Below the pieces are notes generated by a model. The model was not told where the DNA came from. It did no database searches and was given only the letters and a program-made list of their open reading frames with translations. The position numbers were made by a program, and so were the translations under genes. A stretch of DNA of 64,000 nt from Cordia subcordata (Eukaryota > Streptophyta > Magnoliopsida > Boraginales > Cordiaceae). This document shows, piece after piece, positions 31,964-42,760 of the stretch; position 1 is the stretch's first letter, and every line of letters starts with the position of its first letter. The stretch is from contig JAPTOF010000007.1 of assembly GCA_028554755.1 (NCBI GenBank), positions 12,323,001 through 12,387,000 of the forward strand. Direction: 5' to 3'.

Positions 31964-32350
31964 ATATTCTTCTAGACAAAACACCATGCTACTTTATCTA
32001 TTATTGTGGCCATTGCTTCTACCTCAACCCATTTCGTAAAGTAATCCACGGCTACAAAAGCGAACTTTGATTATGCCTTCGAGATAGGCATTGGCCTAAT
32101 AATGTTAAGCCCCTACTTAGCGAATGGCCATGGACTCGTTATCAGGGTAGGACTCACTGGTAATAAATGTTGGAAATTGGCATTCTTTTGACATTAGTCA
32201 CATTTTGTAACAATCTCTTTAGCCGCTTTGGCAATAGTCGACCAATAGTATCCTTGTTGAATCGCTTTCTGGGCCATTGACCTTTCCTCTAAATGGGTCC
32301 CGCACATTCCCTTGTGTACCTCCTTGATGAGGTACTCCCTGTTTGCATAA
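31964..32350 (-). pseudogene. D integrase N-terminal zinc-binding region and core start
   Basis: Translated pieces show EVHKGM and CGTHL, then IQQGYYWSTI, a CX2C with an in-frame stop (KCD*CQKNANF), and AFVAVDYFTKWVEVEA of the catalytic core. The zinc-binding motif and core match the Tat lineage. It is bounded on the left by B3 and on the right by solo LTR E. Confidence 0.75.
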
Positions 32351-33815
32351 TATTGCTTTTGATAATTGTTTTGATGATGTAAATCAATCTTATAGCTTGG
32401 TAATTAGCATAACAATGACAATTATATACTATGATGCTTTTACTATTGCTTGTGCTATGAATGCTAAACATCGTGCAAGTGTTTTAGTACATTTTTATAT
32501 TAAGCATTATGTGATCAACAAGCTTGAAGGATGTGCATTGATGGAATGAAGATGTTATAGCATGCTTAAAAGCCATTGCATACATATTTCAAGCTTTGCA
32601 AGAAGATGAAGAATGCTCATGTGCTCGTGATCAAGGTTGAATTTATAAAGGGTACCGGCTTGTGCTCTCTTGTGAATAACCTTAGGATCACTTTTATAGC
32701 TCAAACAAATTGTTTTTAGCATTGCATCACTTGCATAAAGATTTTTGGGCAATAATCCTCATCTTTGAAGAAATGTTTTTCATGCATAAAGTCTTTCAAT
32801 ATTTTCAAAGATATGTATTAGCATGTTTATTGAACTTACAATATCTTAGAAAACCTTTTTAATGTGTTCTATACTTGCAAAATGCATTTGATCAAAGTTC
32901 GGGCATTTCTAATATGCTTGGTCTCTTTCTGAGCAATTTGTTGAAGTCGGACTCCCTAGCCAAGCCCTCGACTGGTTGTGTAGGTCAACCGGCCTCAACA
33001 GAAAACTTAGGACTACTATCGACCCCTAACCAGTCAATCAGCCTAGGCATCTGACCAGGTCAATGAGTTTTATAAGGAGTAGGGCCCCCAACCGGTCGAC
33101 CAACTAAGGCGACTGACTCTGTTACAATATTAAATGTTATAGTCACTAGAAGACCGTTTCTTACTCCTTATAACTCTATTCTCCACCATTATTGCCCTAA
33201 CAACTCTCATATGTTTTAAATACACTTTCCTAGCATTCAAACATCATCTCTAAGCTTTTCTAAACTCTTTAAAATTGTTTATTGCTCAGAATCACTTAAG
33301 AGTTTGAGCTATATTTGTGATATCCTTTAAGCATGCAGAAGCCATTTATTGCTATACCTAATTGTAAGAAGTTTGAGCTTACACAAATAATCTTTTTTTC
33401 CATTTATTGTTGTATACACACTCTAAAAGCTAGGTTTGTTTGAGAGAAACATATATTAGCTTGAGTAAGTGTGGGGAAATCCTAAAGAGGAGAACTCTTG
33501 GGTTCTTTGAAGGGTATCTTCAAATATGTGTAAAAGAAAGTCGTTTTGCGCCCACCAACATTTGAAAGTGCACACACACTAGTGGAGTGTTGAAGTCCTA
33601 CAGGCAGTATCCTTAGGTGATGGATCTAGGCTTGCCGAACCATTTAAAATTTAGTCTTCTCTACTCTCTCTCTTCTCCTTTTCTATGATTTGTGTGCCTT
33701 AAGTGTTTGATTAATTGTCAAGGTGAACTTGCTTGTTTTTATTGAGTATTTTTAATTGTGAAAATTGGACATAATCTTAACTCACCCCTCCTCTTAAGGT
33801 TACGTACCCCTTACA
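32351..33815 (+). repeat. E: probable SIRE-like Copia solo LTR
   Basis: A TGATAATTGTTTTGATGATG stretch at the left and a CTCACCCCTCCTCTTAAGG end at the right resemble LTRs of SIRE-type Copia elements. Length is about 1465 bp with no interior. The left terminus appears mutated (TATTGC for TGTTGC) and no target duplication is clear. It lies between the D residues reading SEEE and AN, exactly where relatives read continuously. It contains decayed ACCGGTCGACC motifs (32960-33110). Confidence 0.6.
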
Positions 33816-34639
33816 CTCCTCTTCTGAGTGGCTGTCATATTTCCAGAATGGTCCTCCAATTGTCCTTTTATACAACTGATCTTTTAGGATGATAAACTAT
33901 GATGATTGGTTTACCACCTTTTGCCTTCTCGATCATCATTCGGTAGGATTGCATCTTGCAAATATTGTACTATTGGGTGTCTCTAATTTGTCTCATCGAT
34001 AATGTTTATGATAGTAATGTTGACCGATGGTTCCATAAGGCATTCAATATTAATAACTTCTCCTTCTTTGAAGGTGAAAGCTAATTTTAACAATACATGA
34101 GCCTATGTATGAAAAAGACTCAAAGGTTGCGAGTACTTCACCGACTCATGTTTATACGCCCGCATTTTGTCTCCTTTGGCTTCAAAAGTCCCGTTCACTT
34201 GACCATCAATTAATTGTGAGCTCATATAGGCCCTCACCATTTATGCTCAAAGCTCTTTCAACAACTTCATCCTTGACAATAATGCTTTATATTCTACTTT
34301 GTTATTGGTAGCCTTAAATTCAAATTTGACTACGTACTTTAACACACTTCCATCTGTCTTCCTAATGACAATTCCAACTCCTAATCCTGCTTTGCTGGAT
34401 ACTCCATCAACATATAACGTCCATTGCCTGAGTATCTTCTCCACTAGTTGGGTGCACTCTACCACAAAATTTGCCAAAGCTTGGGCTTTGATTACTATTC
34501 GAGGCTGGTAAATTATATGGTATTGTTCCAACTCGACGGACCATTTGAGTAATCTTCTTGACAATTTTGGTTTGTGCAATACTTGTCTCAATGGTTGATC
34601 AATCACTACTGTGATCAGATGCGCTTCGAAGTACAGCTT
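33816..34639 (-). pseudogene. D RNase H and tether to integrase
   Basis: The open stretch 34642-34247 contains DQPLRQVLHKPKLS and RLLKWSVEL (RT connection). A second RNase H follows, with TLYVDGVSSKAGLGVG (catalytic Asp) and ATNNKVEYKALLSRMK (catalytic Glu). This is the additional RNase H typical of the Tat lineage. Downstream pieces SQLIDGQVNGTFEAKGDKM and KRTIGGPFWKY lead to the integrase boundary at 33816, with several stops. Confidence 0.8.
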
Positions 34640-35020
34640 CAACTTTCAGGCAAACATGACCAATGTTAGCGCCAATTTTTCCAAGTGGCTGTACCTAGCT
34701 TCAACTTTCAGGCAAACTTGAAATCCATTGGATTTCATAGAATATTGAAGAATAAGGCACAATGATCGGACGACCGTGACATGAATCTACTCAGAGCTGC
34801 TATTTTTCCCAATAATGACTATATGTGGTAGGCTATTTTAGGAGGTTCAAGATTGGGTATGGACTTAATGTTTTTGGGATTTGTCTCAATTTCCCTATAG
34901 GTTACCATAAAGCCTAGGAACTTTTCTACATGAACTCCAAAGGACATTTTTTCAGTTTTAGCATTATGCCAAACATTTTCATAGTTTAGAAGGCTTCATT
35001 CAGGTCAAACACATGGTTTG
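34640..35020 (-). pseudogene. D RT C-terminal part
   Basis: Pieces NHVFDLNEAF, KKCPLEF, KFLGFMVT and LLGKIAALSRFMSRSSDHC follow the order of the RT thumb and connection in Tat elements. The matching RT N-terminal part lies 24.6 kb away at 59680-60066, separated by Copia element C. Confidence 0.78.
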
Positions 35021-35679
35021 TGTAGGAAATTGTGGAGACTTTCCCCTAATTTTCACGCATAGGATCAAGCTCTAGATTAAAAAATTTCAAGAAAAGTTTC
35101 AGAATTACCTTGTAATTCTACATTGAAAGACTTTGCCTTGCGGAAGCGTTGAGCTTCTTCTCTTCATACACGATCAAGAACCATTTAGAGAAGGCTATTT
35201 TGGAATAGGGCTTTGGGAAAGAATTTTGACAACTAATTTGGGATTAGGTTTTTCTGAAAAAACCATCATGCAAAAATAATGAGAACTCTCCTTATATAGG
35301 GAGATCTGGGCTTTCCATAAAGCCCATTCCAATAACCCAATAAGTCTAACTCGTTTGGTTTAGAATTATGGATTTCTCAAATCCAAATTAAAGCCCAAAT
35401 TAGATCCATGTTTAATTTATAAATAATAGCCCATGAATTAATTTTGATCCACATGTCTAGTGCTAGTTAGACATAGTCAAAATTAATTCCGTGACCCGTA
35501 ATAAGTAATTAAACAATATAATATTTAATTCACAATTAAATATCTATAATATTAATTACTTATAATAATATTATTTTAATTCATAATTAAATAATAACAC
35601 AACTAATTCATAATTAAACATGAGCAATATTAATATAATAAGGTCAATCCTCCAACTAATTGCTGACCATATGCGTGAC
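35021..35679 (-). repeat. C 3' LTR, left segment
   Basis: TGTAGGAAATTGTGGAGAC to CATATGCGTGAC matches 58119-58777 of the 5' LTR. It ends at the GTGAC duplication beside A2. The right segment is at 41848-42735. Confidence 0.88.
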
Positions 35680-36000
35680 TGATGTGTTGTGTTTGTGTGT
35701 GTGTTTGCATTGTAATTTACCTATATTTAAGAAGTATTAAGTGCTCAAAAAGATGCAATGGTGTAGTACTTTTGACAAGAATAGGCTTAAGCGTAAACAA
35801 ATGTACATATCGAGTTTAAGAGACAAATTGTTACACTAATTGCTTGTTTTCAATGATTTAGGTGAACTTTGGGTTAAGATCGAGATTAGGCGATGATAGG
35901 TAATAAAGATGGGAGATCGACGAGCAAAAAGAAGAAGATCGGAGGTCGGAAAGACAAAGAATGGAGGAAAGAAACTAGTCGAACGACCAAGAAGAAAGAG
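35680..36000 (+). repeat. A2 5' LTR fragment and fusion junction
   Basis: It matches 39973-40293 of the A2 3' LTR. The junction with pol is at AAGAAAGAG (35992-36000). The intact LTR has this string before CCGGTCGAC, and the A1/A3 pol has it before ATCATTAAGC. An open frame at 35893-36150 runs across the fusion but is an accident of the deletion. Confidence 0.85.
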
Positions 36001-36836
36001 ATCATTAAGCTTTTAGATGTAGGCATTATTTATCCGATCTCCAATAGTGAGTGGGTTAGCCCAGTCCAAGTTGTCCCTAAGAAGTCCGAGATCACGGTTG
36101 TTGAGAATGAGAGAGGAGAGCTTGTCCCTACACGTACTCCTACGGGATGAAAAGTTTGCATTGATTATAAGAAGCTCAACTCCAAAACGAGGAAGGATCA
36201 TTTCCCATTGCCTTTTCTAGACTAGATCTTAGATAGAGTAGCTGGGCATAGCTACTATTGTTTTCTAGATGGCTATTCGGGTTATAATCAGATCCTCGTG
36301 TTTCCCGAGGACCAGGAGAAGACTACCTTTACTTGTCCTAATGGCACTTTTGCCTAGAGGAGAATGCCCTTCGGTCTTTGTAATGACTCAGCGACTTTTC
36401 AGAGATGTATGACGGCCATTTTTAGTGACATGATTGAGAGGCATTTAGAGATTTTCATGGATGATTTCTCAGTCTTTAGAGATAACTTTGGTGAGTGCTT
36501 GAGTCATCTCTCTTTAGTCTCAAACCGATGTGTGAAGAAGAATCTAGTGTTGAGTTGGGAGAAATCCCACTTCATGGTGCAACGAGGGATAGTGTTGGGT
36601 CATATAGTTTCGTCTAATGGTATTCAAGTTGACCCAGCTAAGGTAGAATTGATTGAGAAATTGCCTGTCTCTAAGTGTGTCAAGGATATTAGATCCTTTC
36701 TAGGGCATGCAGGATTCTTTCGTAGATTTATTAAGGATTTAGTCACATTGCACGCCCTTCTAGGCTCTTAGCACAAGATGTTCTTTTTGACTTTGATGAT
36801 GAATGTGTTAGAGCTTTCAATAGGCTTAAATCCTTA
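36001..36836 (+). pseudogene. A2 reverse transcriptase
   Basis: RT starts at KKEIIKLLDVG and runs through VSPVQVVPKKS, CFLDGYSGYNQI, then an open stretch 36364-36771 with MPFGLCNDSATFQRC, IFMDDFSVF (active-site FMDD), GIVLGHIVSSNGIQV and [16 protein letters not shown]. Stops occur at about 36148, 36224 and 36355, and a frameshift near 36740 leads into RNase H. Confidence 0.88.
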
Positions 36837-37300
36837 TTGTCTACATCCCCAATTATCCAGCCACCTAACTACCGTGTCCTATTTGAGATAATGTGTGATG
36901 CATCTGATTATGTGATAGGAGCTGTTTTAGGTCAAAGGAAGGATAAGTTGCCCCATGTTGTGTACTATGCTAGCAAGACTCTTGATGAAGTGCAAAAAAA
37001 CTATACCACCACGGAAAAAGAGCTTCTAGCAATAGTCTTCTTCCTTGACGAGTTTAAGTCACACATCCTAGGATCCAAGGTGATTGTCTACATCGATCAA
37101 GCGGCATTGAAGTATTTATTGTCTAAGAAAGAGTCTAAGCCCCACTTGATCAGGTGGTTGCTCCTCCTTCAAGAGTTTGACATAGAAATCCGGGATAAGA
37201 AGGGTAGAGAAAATTTAGTTGCAGATCATCTTTCTCGTCTTGTTAGTGAGTTTTCTAGTGATCCCTCCCTTTTTCGTGATTCGTTTCCCGATGAGCAATT
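36837..37300 (+). pseudogene. A2 RNase H domain
   Basis: It is part of a 274-residue open stretch (36837-37661). The catalytic positions [23 protein letters not shown] and [12 protein letters not shown] are present, and [12 protein letters not shown] ends the domain. The fold is complete by eye. The same open stretch continues into the integrase N-terminus. It lacks the start of the polyprotein because of the upstream deletion and stops. Confidence 0.9.
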
Positions 37301-38577
37301 ATTTACCGTCTCTCATCACACACCTTGGTTTGCTTATACGGGGCGTTTTCCTTCCCATTGGGAGAAAAAAGAAAAAGATAGGTTCCTAGCACAAGTTAGG
37401 CATTTCTTTTGGGAGGATCCCTATCTCTTCAAAGTGTGTGCGGATCAAATGATTCGTCGATGTGTGCCTGAGGACGAGTTTGAGAATGTTTTGAGTATGT
37501 GTCATGATGAGGGGTGTGGGGGTCATTTTAGTGGGAAAAAGACGCCGCGAAGGTCTTGCAATATGGATTATTTTGGCCCACTCTCTTTAGGGATGCCCAA
37601 GAGTATTGTAAGAAGTGTTTTAGATGTCAACAATCTGGGTCCATCTCTAGGAGAAGCATGATGCCTTTATCCCCTATTCTTCCTTGCGAGTTGTTTGATG
37701 TTTGGGGTATAGATTTCATGGGTCCATTTCCACCTTCTTTTGGGTACCAATGCATTTTAGTAGCAGTTGATTATGTGTCCAAATGGGTTAAAGCAATTCC
37801 CACACGCACTAATGACCACAGGGTAGTGGTTAAGTTCATTAGGGAGAACATTTTCTCTAGATTTGGAGTCTCTAAGGTCTTAATTAGTGATGGGGGTTTG
37901 CATTTTCGCCATAGGACTTTAGAAGCCTTGTTGAGAAGATATTCAATCACTCATAAGGTAGCCACTCCTTATCACCTGTAAACTAGTGGACAAGTAAAGG
38001 TGTCCAATAGGGAGATCAAGCACATTTTAGCGAAAACGGTTAGGCCCGATAGGAGAGATTGGTCTATTAGGCAAAATGATGCTTTGTGGGCCTACTGTAC
38101 CGCCTTTAAGACTCCTATTGGTATGTCTCCGTATAGATTGGTTTATGGTAAAGCTTGTCACTTGCCGGTAGAACTAGAGCATAGAGCTTATTGGGCAATC
38201 AAAGCCCTAAATTTTGACTTGGCAAGAGCGGGTGAGAAAAGGAAGCTAGACCTAGCGGAATTGGAAGAGCTAAGATTCCAGGCGTATGAGAACGCTAAAC
38301 TTTATAAGGATAGGATGAAGAGAATTCATGATAAATACATTATTAAGAAATCATTCTCTCCTTCCGATAAAGTTTGGTTATTTAACTCACGATTGAAACT
38401 CTTTCCAGGTAAGCTTAAGACAAGATGGGATGGTCCATATGAGGTGATGGTTGCCTATCCTTCCGGAGGGATAGCCGACAGTTAACAGTGAATAGGCAAC
38501 GCTTGAAGCATGCATATGATCCATGCATGGCTCGTGTGGAGGTTTTAATGCTTCAAGATCCCATCTATGGAAATTGA
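37301..38577 (+). pseudogene. A2 integrase
   Basis: The zinc-binding region is split by a frameshift near 37545: [12 protein letters not shown] in one frame, [11 protein letters not shown] in the next. The core (37556-37981) has [13 protein letters not shown] (first Asp) and [11 protein letters not shown] (second Asp). The third residue, Glu in A1 (QVEVSN), is Lys here (QVKVSN, near 37990). A stop at 37979 precedes it. The C-terminus (38000-38485) has [15 protein letters not shown] and [12 protein letters not shown] (GPY/F). A short in-frame deletion near 37336 removes about six residues relative to A1 and A3. Confidence 0.87.
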
Positions 38578-39972
38578 AGATGAGTTGGTGTTTGCCCGGC
38601 TGACGGCATGGTGGTTAGCGCTACTAGGAGGCAACCTAGGTTCAATTTTGCAGTTTTGCATTTGTTTCACTTTCTTGTCTTTTTATTTTCTTTTATCTTT
38701 CTTGCACCCAAACTATGTTGAATCCCAATCTTTTGTCCCATAAGATACACCATTGCTCATTATTGCACATGCCAATGTAAGCATGCATAGGCAATACTAC
38801 TAATCTTGTTTTCTTTGTAAGTGTTTATGAATTATGAGTCACAGGATTGGTAGTATGGTGATTTATCATTGGCATGGAAAGCTTTGAAGAAAATGCAAGG
38901 TCGTATCTATTCTTTCTCCACTTATTCCCCATGTTTATACCCTATCCCCACCACCCTTATTTGTTTTGTAATGATGATTTGCTTGTTTTTGTGTTTTGAT
39001 CTATTTGCTTGAGGACAAGCAAAGTTTAGGTTTAGGGGTGTGGGAGTTTGGTTTTCTTGTTATATATCTTGCTTAGGGTAGATTGCATTATGTGCTTAAA
39101 AATGGTGAAAATTTTTCAATTTTGATGCACATAGAGTCATTTATTTCTTTGTTGATCATTGTGTTGGCTTTTGTGATTGACTCTATTGATTTATGAAGAT
39201 GAGATACATTGTTGGGAAATGAATAGAGTGGTTTGAAAGCAAAGTCTTGGAGGGGATGTCCTTCAAAGTTGTGGGGAGTGAGAACCTTGAAAGAATAACC
39301 CTTGTAGCCACCCTATAGCTTGGTAGGAAAGAGTGTTGGAAAAGGGTTGTTGATGTAAGTGCCCCTTCCTTGATTGGTTTTTTTTATGCGCCTAAGCCTT
39401 TCTTTTTCTTTCTTTTTGTGAATACAATACAAAGCATGAAAAATCAAAAAAAAAATATGAAAAAGGCAAAAAGGTGCAAAAATATATATATAAAAAAATG
39501 AAGTGAAAAAGAGGAAAAGCCAAAGGCACCAAAAAGTTAGTGAATAAGTGCTTAAGTGACACAATGTCAACTTAGCACAAGTTATCATCTTTGTAGATAC
39601 GTGAATAAGGCTTTTTATAAGCCATTATGTTTGTATATTCTCTATTCTTGTCTTTAAGGCTTGGTGCATGTTAGGAGGCCGTGTTAGTTGAGGGAGCACA
39701 AAATATCAACATCCCGAGTGCGTGAGTTAGAATCCTAGGCTTGTGGTAGATTGGCTACTTGGGAAATTCCCATGAGGAACGAGACCCCTTATGAGTAGAG
39801 TGAGGATCCAAAGAGATTTGGAGATCTCTCCACAATAGGAATGCCCCATTCATGCTTCTTAGACTAATCTTGATAGCGAGTCAATCCTTTAGGCAATCAA
39901 TCGTATCAACTTTAGAAATAAATTTAAGATTGGGCTTGCTTGAGGACAATCAAGGAGAAGGTTTGGGGGTGT
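38578..39972 (+). other. A2 3' non-coding region and polypurine tract
   Basis: It has GTTAGCGCTACTAGGAGGC after pol, then a GCTTGAGGACAAGC hairpin (39007-39020) with a following purine-rich stretch. The conserved block is at 39347-39380, followed by an A-rich tract (39440-39530). A diverged hairpin (GCTTGAGGACAATC) and GGAGAAGGTTTGGGGG lie directly before the LTR. No env-like ORF. Confidence 0.75.
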
Positions 39973-41842
39973 TGATGTGTTATGTTTGTGTGTGTGTTTA
40001 CATTGTAATTTACCTATATTTAAGAAGTATTAAGTGCTCAAAAAGATGCATTGGTGTAGTACTTTTGATAAGAATAGGCTTAAGCGTAAATAAATGTATA
40101 TATCGAGTTTAAGAGACAAATTGCTACACTAATTGCTTGTTTTCAATGATTTAGGTGAACTTTGGGCTAAGATCGAGATTGGCCACTGATAGGTAATAAA
40201 GATGGGAGATGGACGAGCCAAAAGAAGAACATCAGAGGCTAGAAAGACAAAGAATGGAGGAAAGAAGCTAGCCGGACGACCAAGAAGAAAGAGCCGGTCG
40301 ACCTAGCTTCAGAGAGATGCCAAAAATAGCCGGACGACCACCCCTCCAAAGCCGGTCGACCGGCCAATCCAGAGAGCATCACCAAAAAGCCGATCAAGCT
40401 AAGAGAAGAAGCCAGTCCAGATTGTGAAAAGCCGATATAAAAGCCCGATTTTCAGTCTAAAAAGGGGGATCTTTTAGAGGACTTTTTGGAAGATTAACAC
40501 GCACTTCACACCTAAAATTCTTACACACTTAACCCTAGATTCCACCCACCTCACACACACTTTTCACACATTCCTCACTAAGAACCAAGCTTGATTTGGA
40601 GGGTTCAAACATTTGGAATCAAGTTTGCTCAAAAGCTTTGTACGAGATTAGCTAGGATGAAAGGGAAGCTTCATTATCTCTCTTTCATTCTATTTTCTAT
40701 TATGATTGAGTAGACTTGTGTAGAGTGATTTAACTTATGTAATGGGTTAACTATATACTCTTATGATATGGGATATGATGGTTGAATATATATACATGTT
40801 TTGAATTTTCTTGTTCAAATGAGTATTTTCTCATTTATGTCTAAGTGTTTGATAAAATGCCTAGATGAGTAACATGTGCATAAATTGAAGTTTGTTTGTT
40901 ATTAAACACATCTAATCCATGTTATAATCATGTCTATGTGTTTATATGTGGATGCTATGAAGTAGGTAATGCTTTTATTCATGTCTATATGTATATTTGC
41001 ATGCCTAGTAATGAGTATAACTTCAATAACGCATACATGTTGGTTGTTAATTATTTCTAATGGTGTGAACTGAAGATGACGATGTTTGGTAGTCGAATAA
41101 GTTCCATTTTTCACGAGCACCTTGGCCTTGAACATGTATGAACGCACTAGTAAGTCAAATCCTGTTGTAGTGACCGTAGAATAATGAAGCATAATTTAGG
41201 GCTAGTCTAGACCAAGTCTCCTTTGGCTTTAAATCCATCCAATAAGTTTCCGAATAGGTTTAGTCGACCTTAGCAACACTAGGTCTTGGCTTTAAATCCA
41301 GCCAAAGGTTTAGGTACTAAGGCATGTTCATTCTAAGTCACCTAGGAAGTTATTTAGTCACTCTTAAGGCCCTAGGTCATAAGGACCACGCCATAGCTCT
41401 AGGAGGCGCCACCTAGGGACAGACCCGCACCAAGTCCTGGGGGGAAATTAAGACACTAACTACCAACCTAGTTAAAAGCACTCATGATAGTTAGCCATCA
41501 TCCCTTAATCCCGTAGCATTTGAGTATAGAATTACCCATTCATAAGTCAAAGTCACCTTAGTCCCTTCTCAATTGTTAGTTCCCTTTTGACCAACTTGTG
41601 TGCCCATTTTTCATATTCCTAGTTTCGTTTTATTTTCTTTACCTAGAGCTCCCGATAATCCAAAACCCCAAAAATATGTCTAGTTTAGATCATTCTTTTT
41701 GGCACTTTCTAGAGCACCAAGTATAGAATTCACCGACATTATTCACGCCTCCCTGTGGTTCGACACCCACACTTCTACACACTATATTACACGATCCGTA
41801 CGCTTGCGGGTCTTTTAGAGCTTGCACTTGAAAGATGCATCA
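39973..41842 (+). repeat. A2 3' LTR
   Basis: It is 1870 bp, TGATGTGTTATG to GATGCATCA, with GTGAC following. The palindrome array (40285-40420) is followed by GATATAAAAGCCCG at 40433, the TATA box. Two TTGGCTTTAAATCCA hairpin motifs lie at 41223-41242 and 41286-41305. Confidence 0.92.
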
Positions 41843-41847
41843 GTGAC

Positions 41848-42735
41848 TCTATAGGTTCAAACTTAAATCAATGATACAAGGACTATCTTGTACCGATCGA
41901 TGATACCGTTTAGCAACGATTCCCGATGTTCGGATAAGCCAACTAGTTCCAAGGCAATATTCAATGAACCTGGGCACTATGGTGGACTCCCTATGGCCCT
42001 AGATATTCTAGAATAACCCCAGGGGCATGATAAACTGTCAAACCCCTAATCTGCTATTCCATATCAACTCCCAATCTCATTATGACGTAACCACGTGACA
42101 CATAACGCGAAAAGCTTTGGCTAAAGTCTTAATGAATTAGGACTAAGTAGAATATCATTCTCCTAATACCCTGAGTAGTCAATCCCATCTTGACCTACGC
42201 ATTGACTTCATGGCACTTGTCTATACCCAGTAGCCTTTTGTCACAGAATTATAAAATCTGGATAGTCTGATACCAAAGCGTGGGTAGTAATCCACAAGTC
42301 TCGATGACGATCTCAAGTCTGTTAAAGTACGATGTCCATGTAGACAATAAGCTATCATTTGACAATAGGCTACTTACCACAGAATGCTTGTAAAAAGAGT
42401 CATGTTCAACGAGCATGTCTCTACACCTCACCGTAGGTCACATGGTGTGTCCACACCTATTAGTCATGAGGATAACCAACTCATGCGATGCACTACAACC
42501 TATGCTCAATAGAATCAATGTCCTAGTATTGATTCTATCATTTAGTTATGAACAAGGTTTAAGGACAACTAGGCTATTCTTCAGCCCCATTAGGTCATTC
42601 TAAGGACTACTTCATGATCTAACAATTGAGGAAAAGACGTACGAATATGACACAAGGTTGAAAGTTAGATGATTCATGTACAAATCAGTACAAAATCTAC
42701 AATAGACGACTGACTTTAGGATGATATTCTTAACA
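41848..42735 (-). repeat. C 3' LTR, right segment
   Basis: It runs from TCTATAGGTTCAAACTTAA to GATATTCTTAACA and matches 58783-59679. The LTR start on the minus strand (TGTTAAGAATATC) is at 42735. Open frames within it are LTR sequence. Confidence 0.88.
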
Positions 42736-42760
42736 ATCTACCACTTAGACTAAAGCCAAT
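42736..42760 (-). other. C polypurine-tract region
   Basis: On the minus strand AGTCTAAGTGGTAGAT lies directly before the 3' LTR, resembling the AAGTGGGAGATTG context of many plant Copia elements. One G is changed to T. Confidence 0.65.

Larger units (their letters stand above)
35680..41842 (+). mobile_element. A2: internally deleted Athila-like element
   Basis: The element is bounded by the perfect 5-bp duplication GTGAC (35675-35679 and 41843-41847) inside the 3' LTR of C. It has the first 321 bp of a 5' LTR fused directly to RT, then RNase H, integrase, a 3' non-coding region and a complete 3' LTR. The rest of the 5' LTR, primer site, gag and protease are missing. It is the best preserved pol in the window after RT begins, but is clearly non-functional. 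Confidence 0.9.

Noticed and set aside
35893..36150. A 85-residue ORF as a separate gene
   Set aside because: It spans the A2 LTR-RT deletion junction and is a fusion artefact.
42249..42603. Short open frames near 42249-42603
   Set aside because: They lie in the 3' LTR of C and are not conserved in its other LTR.
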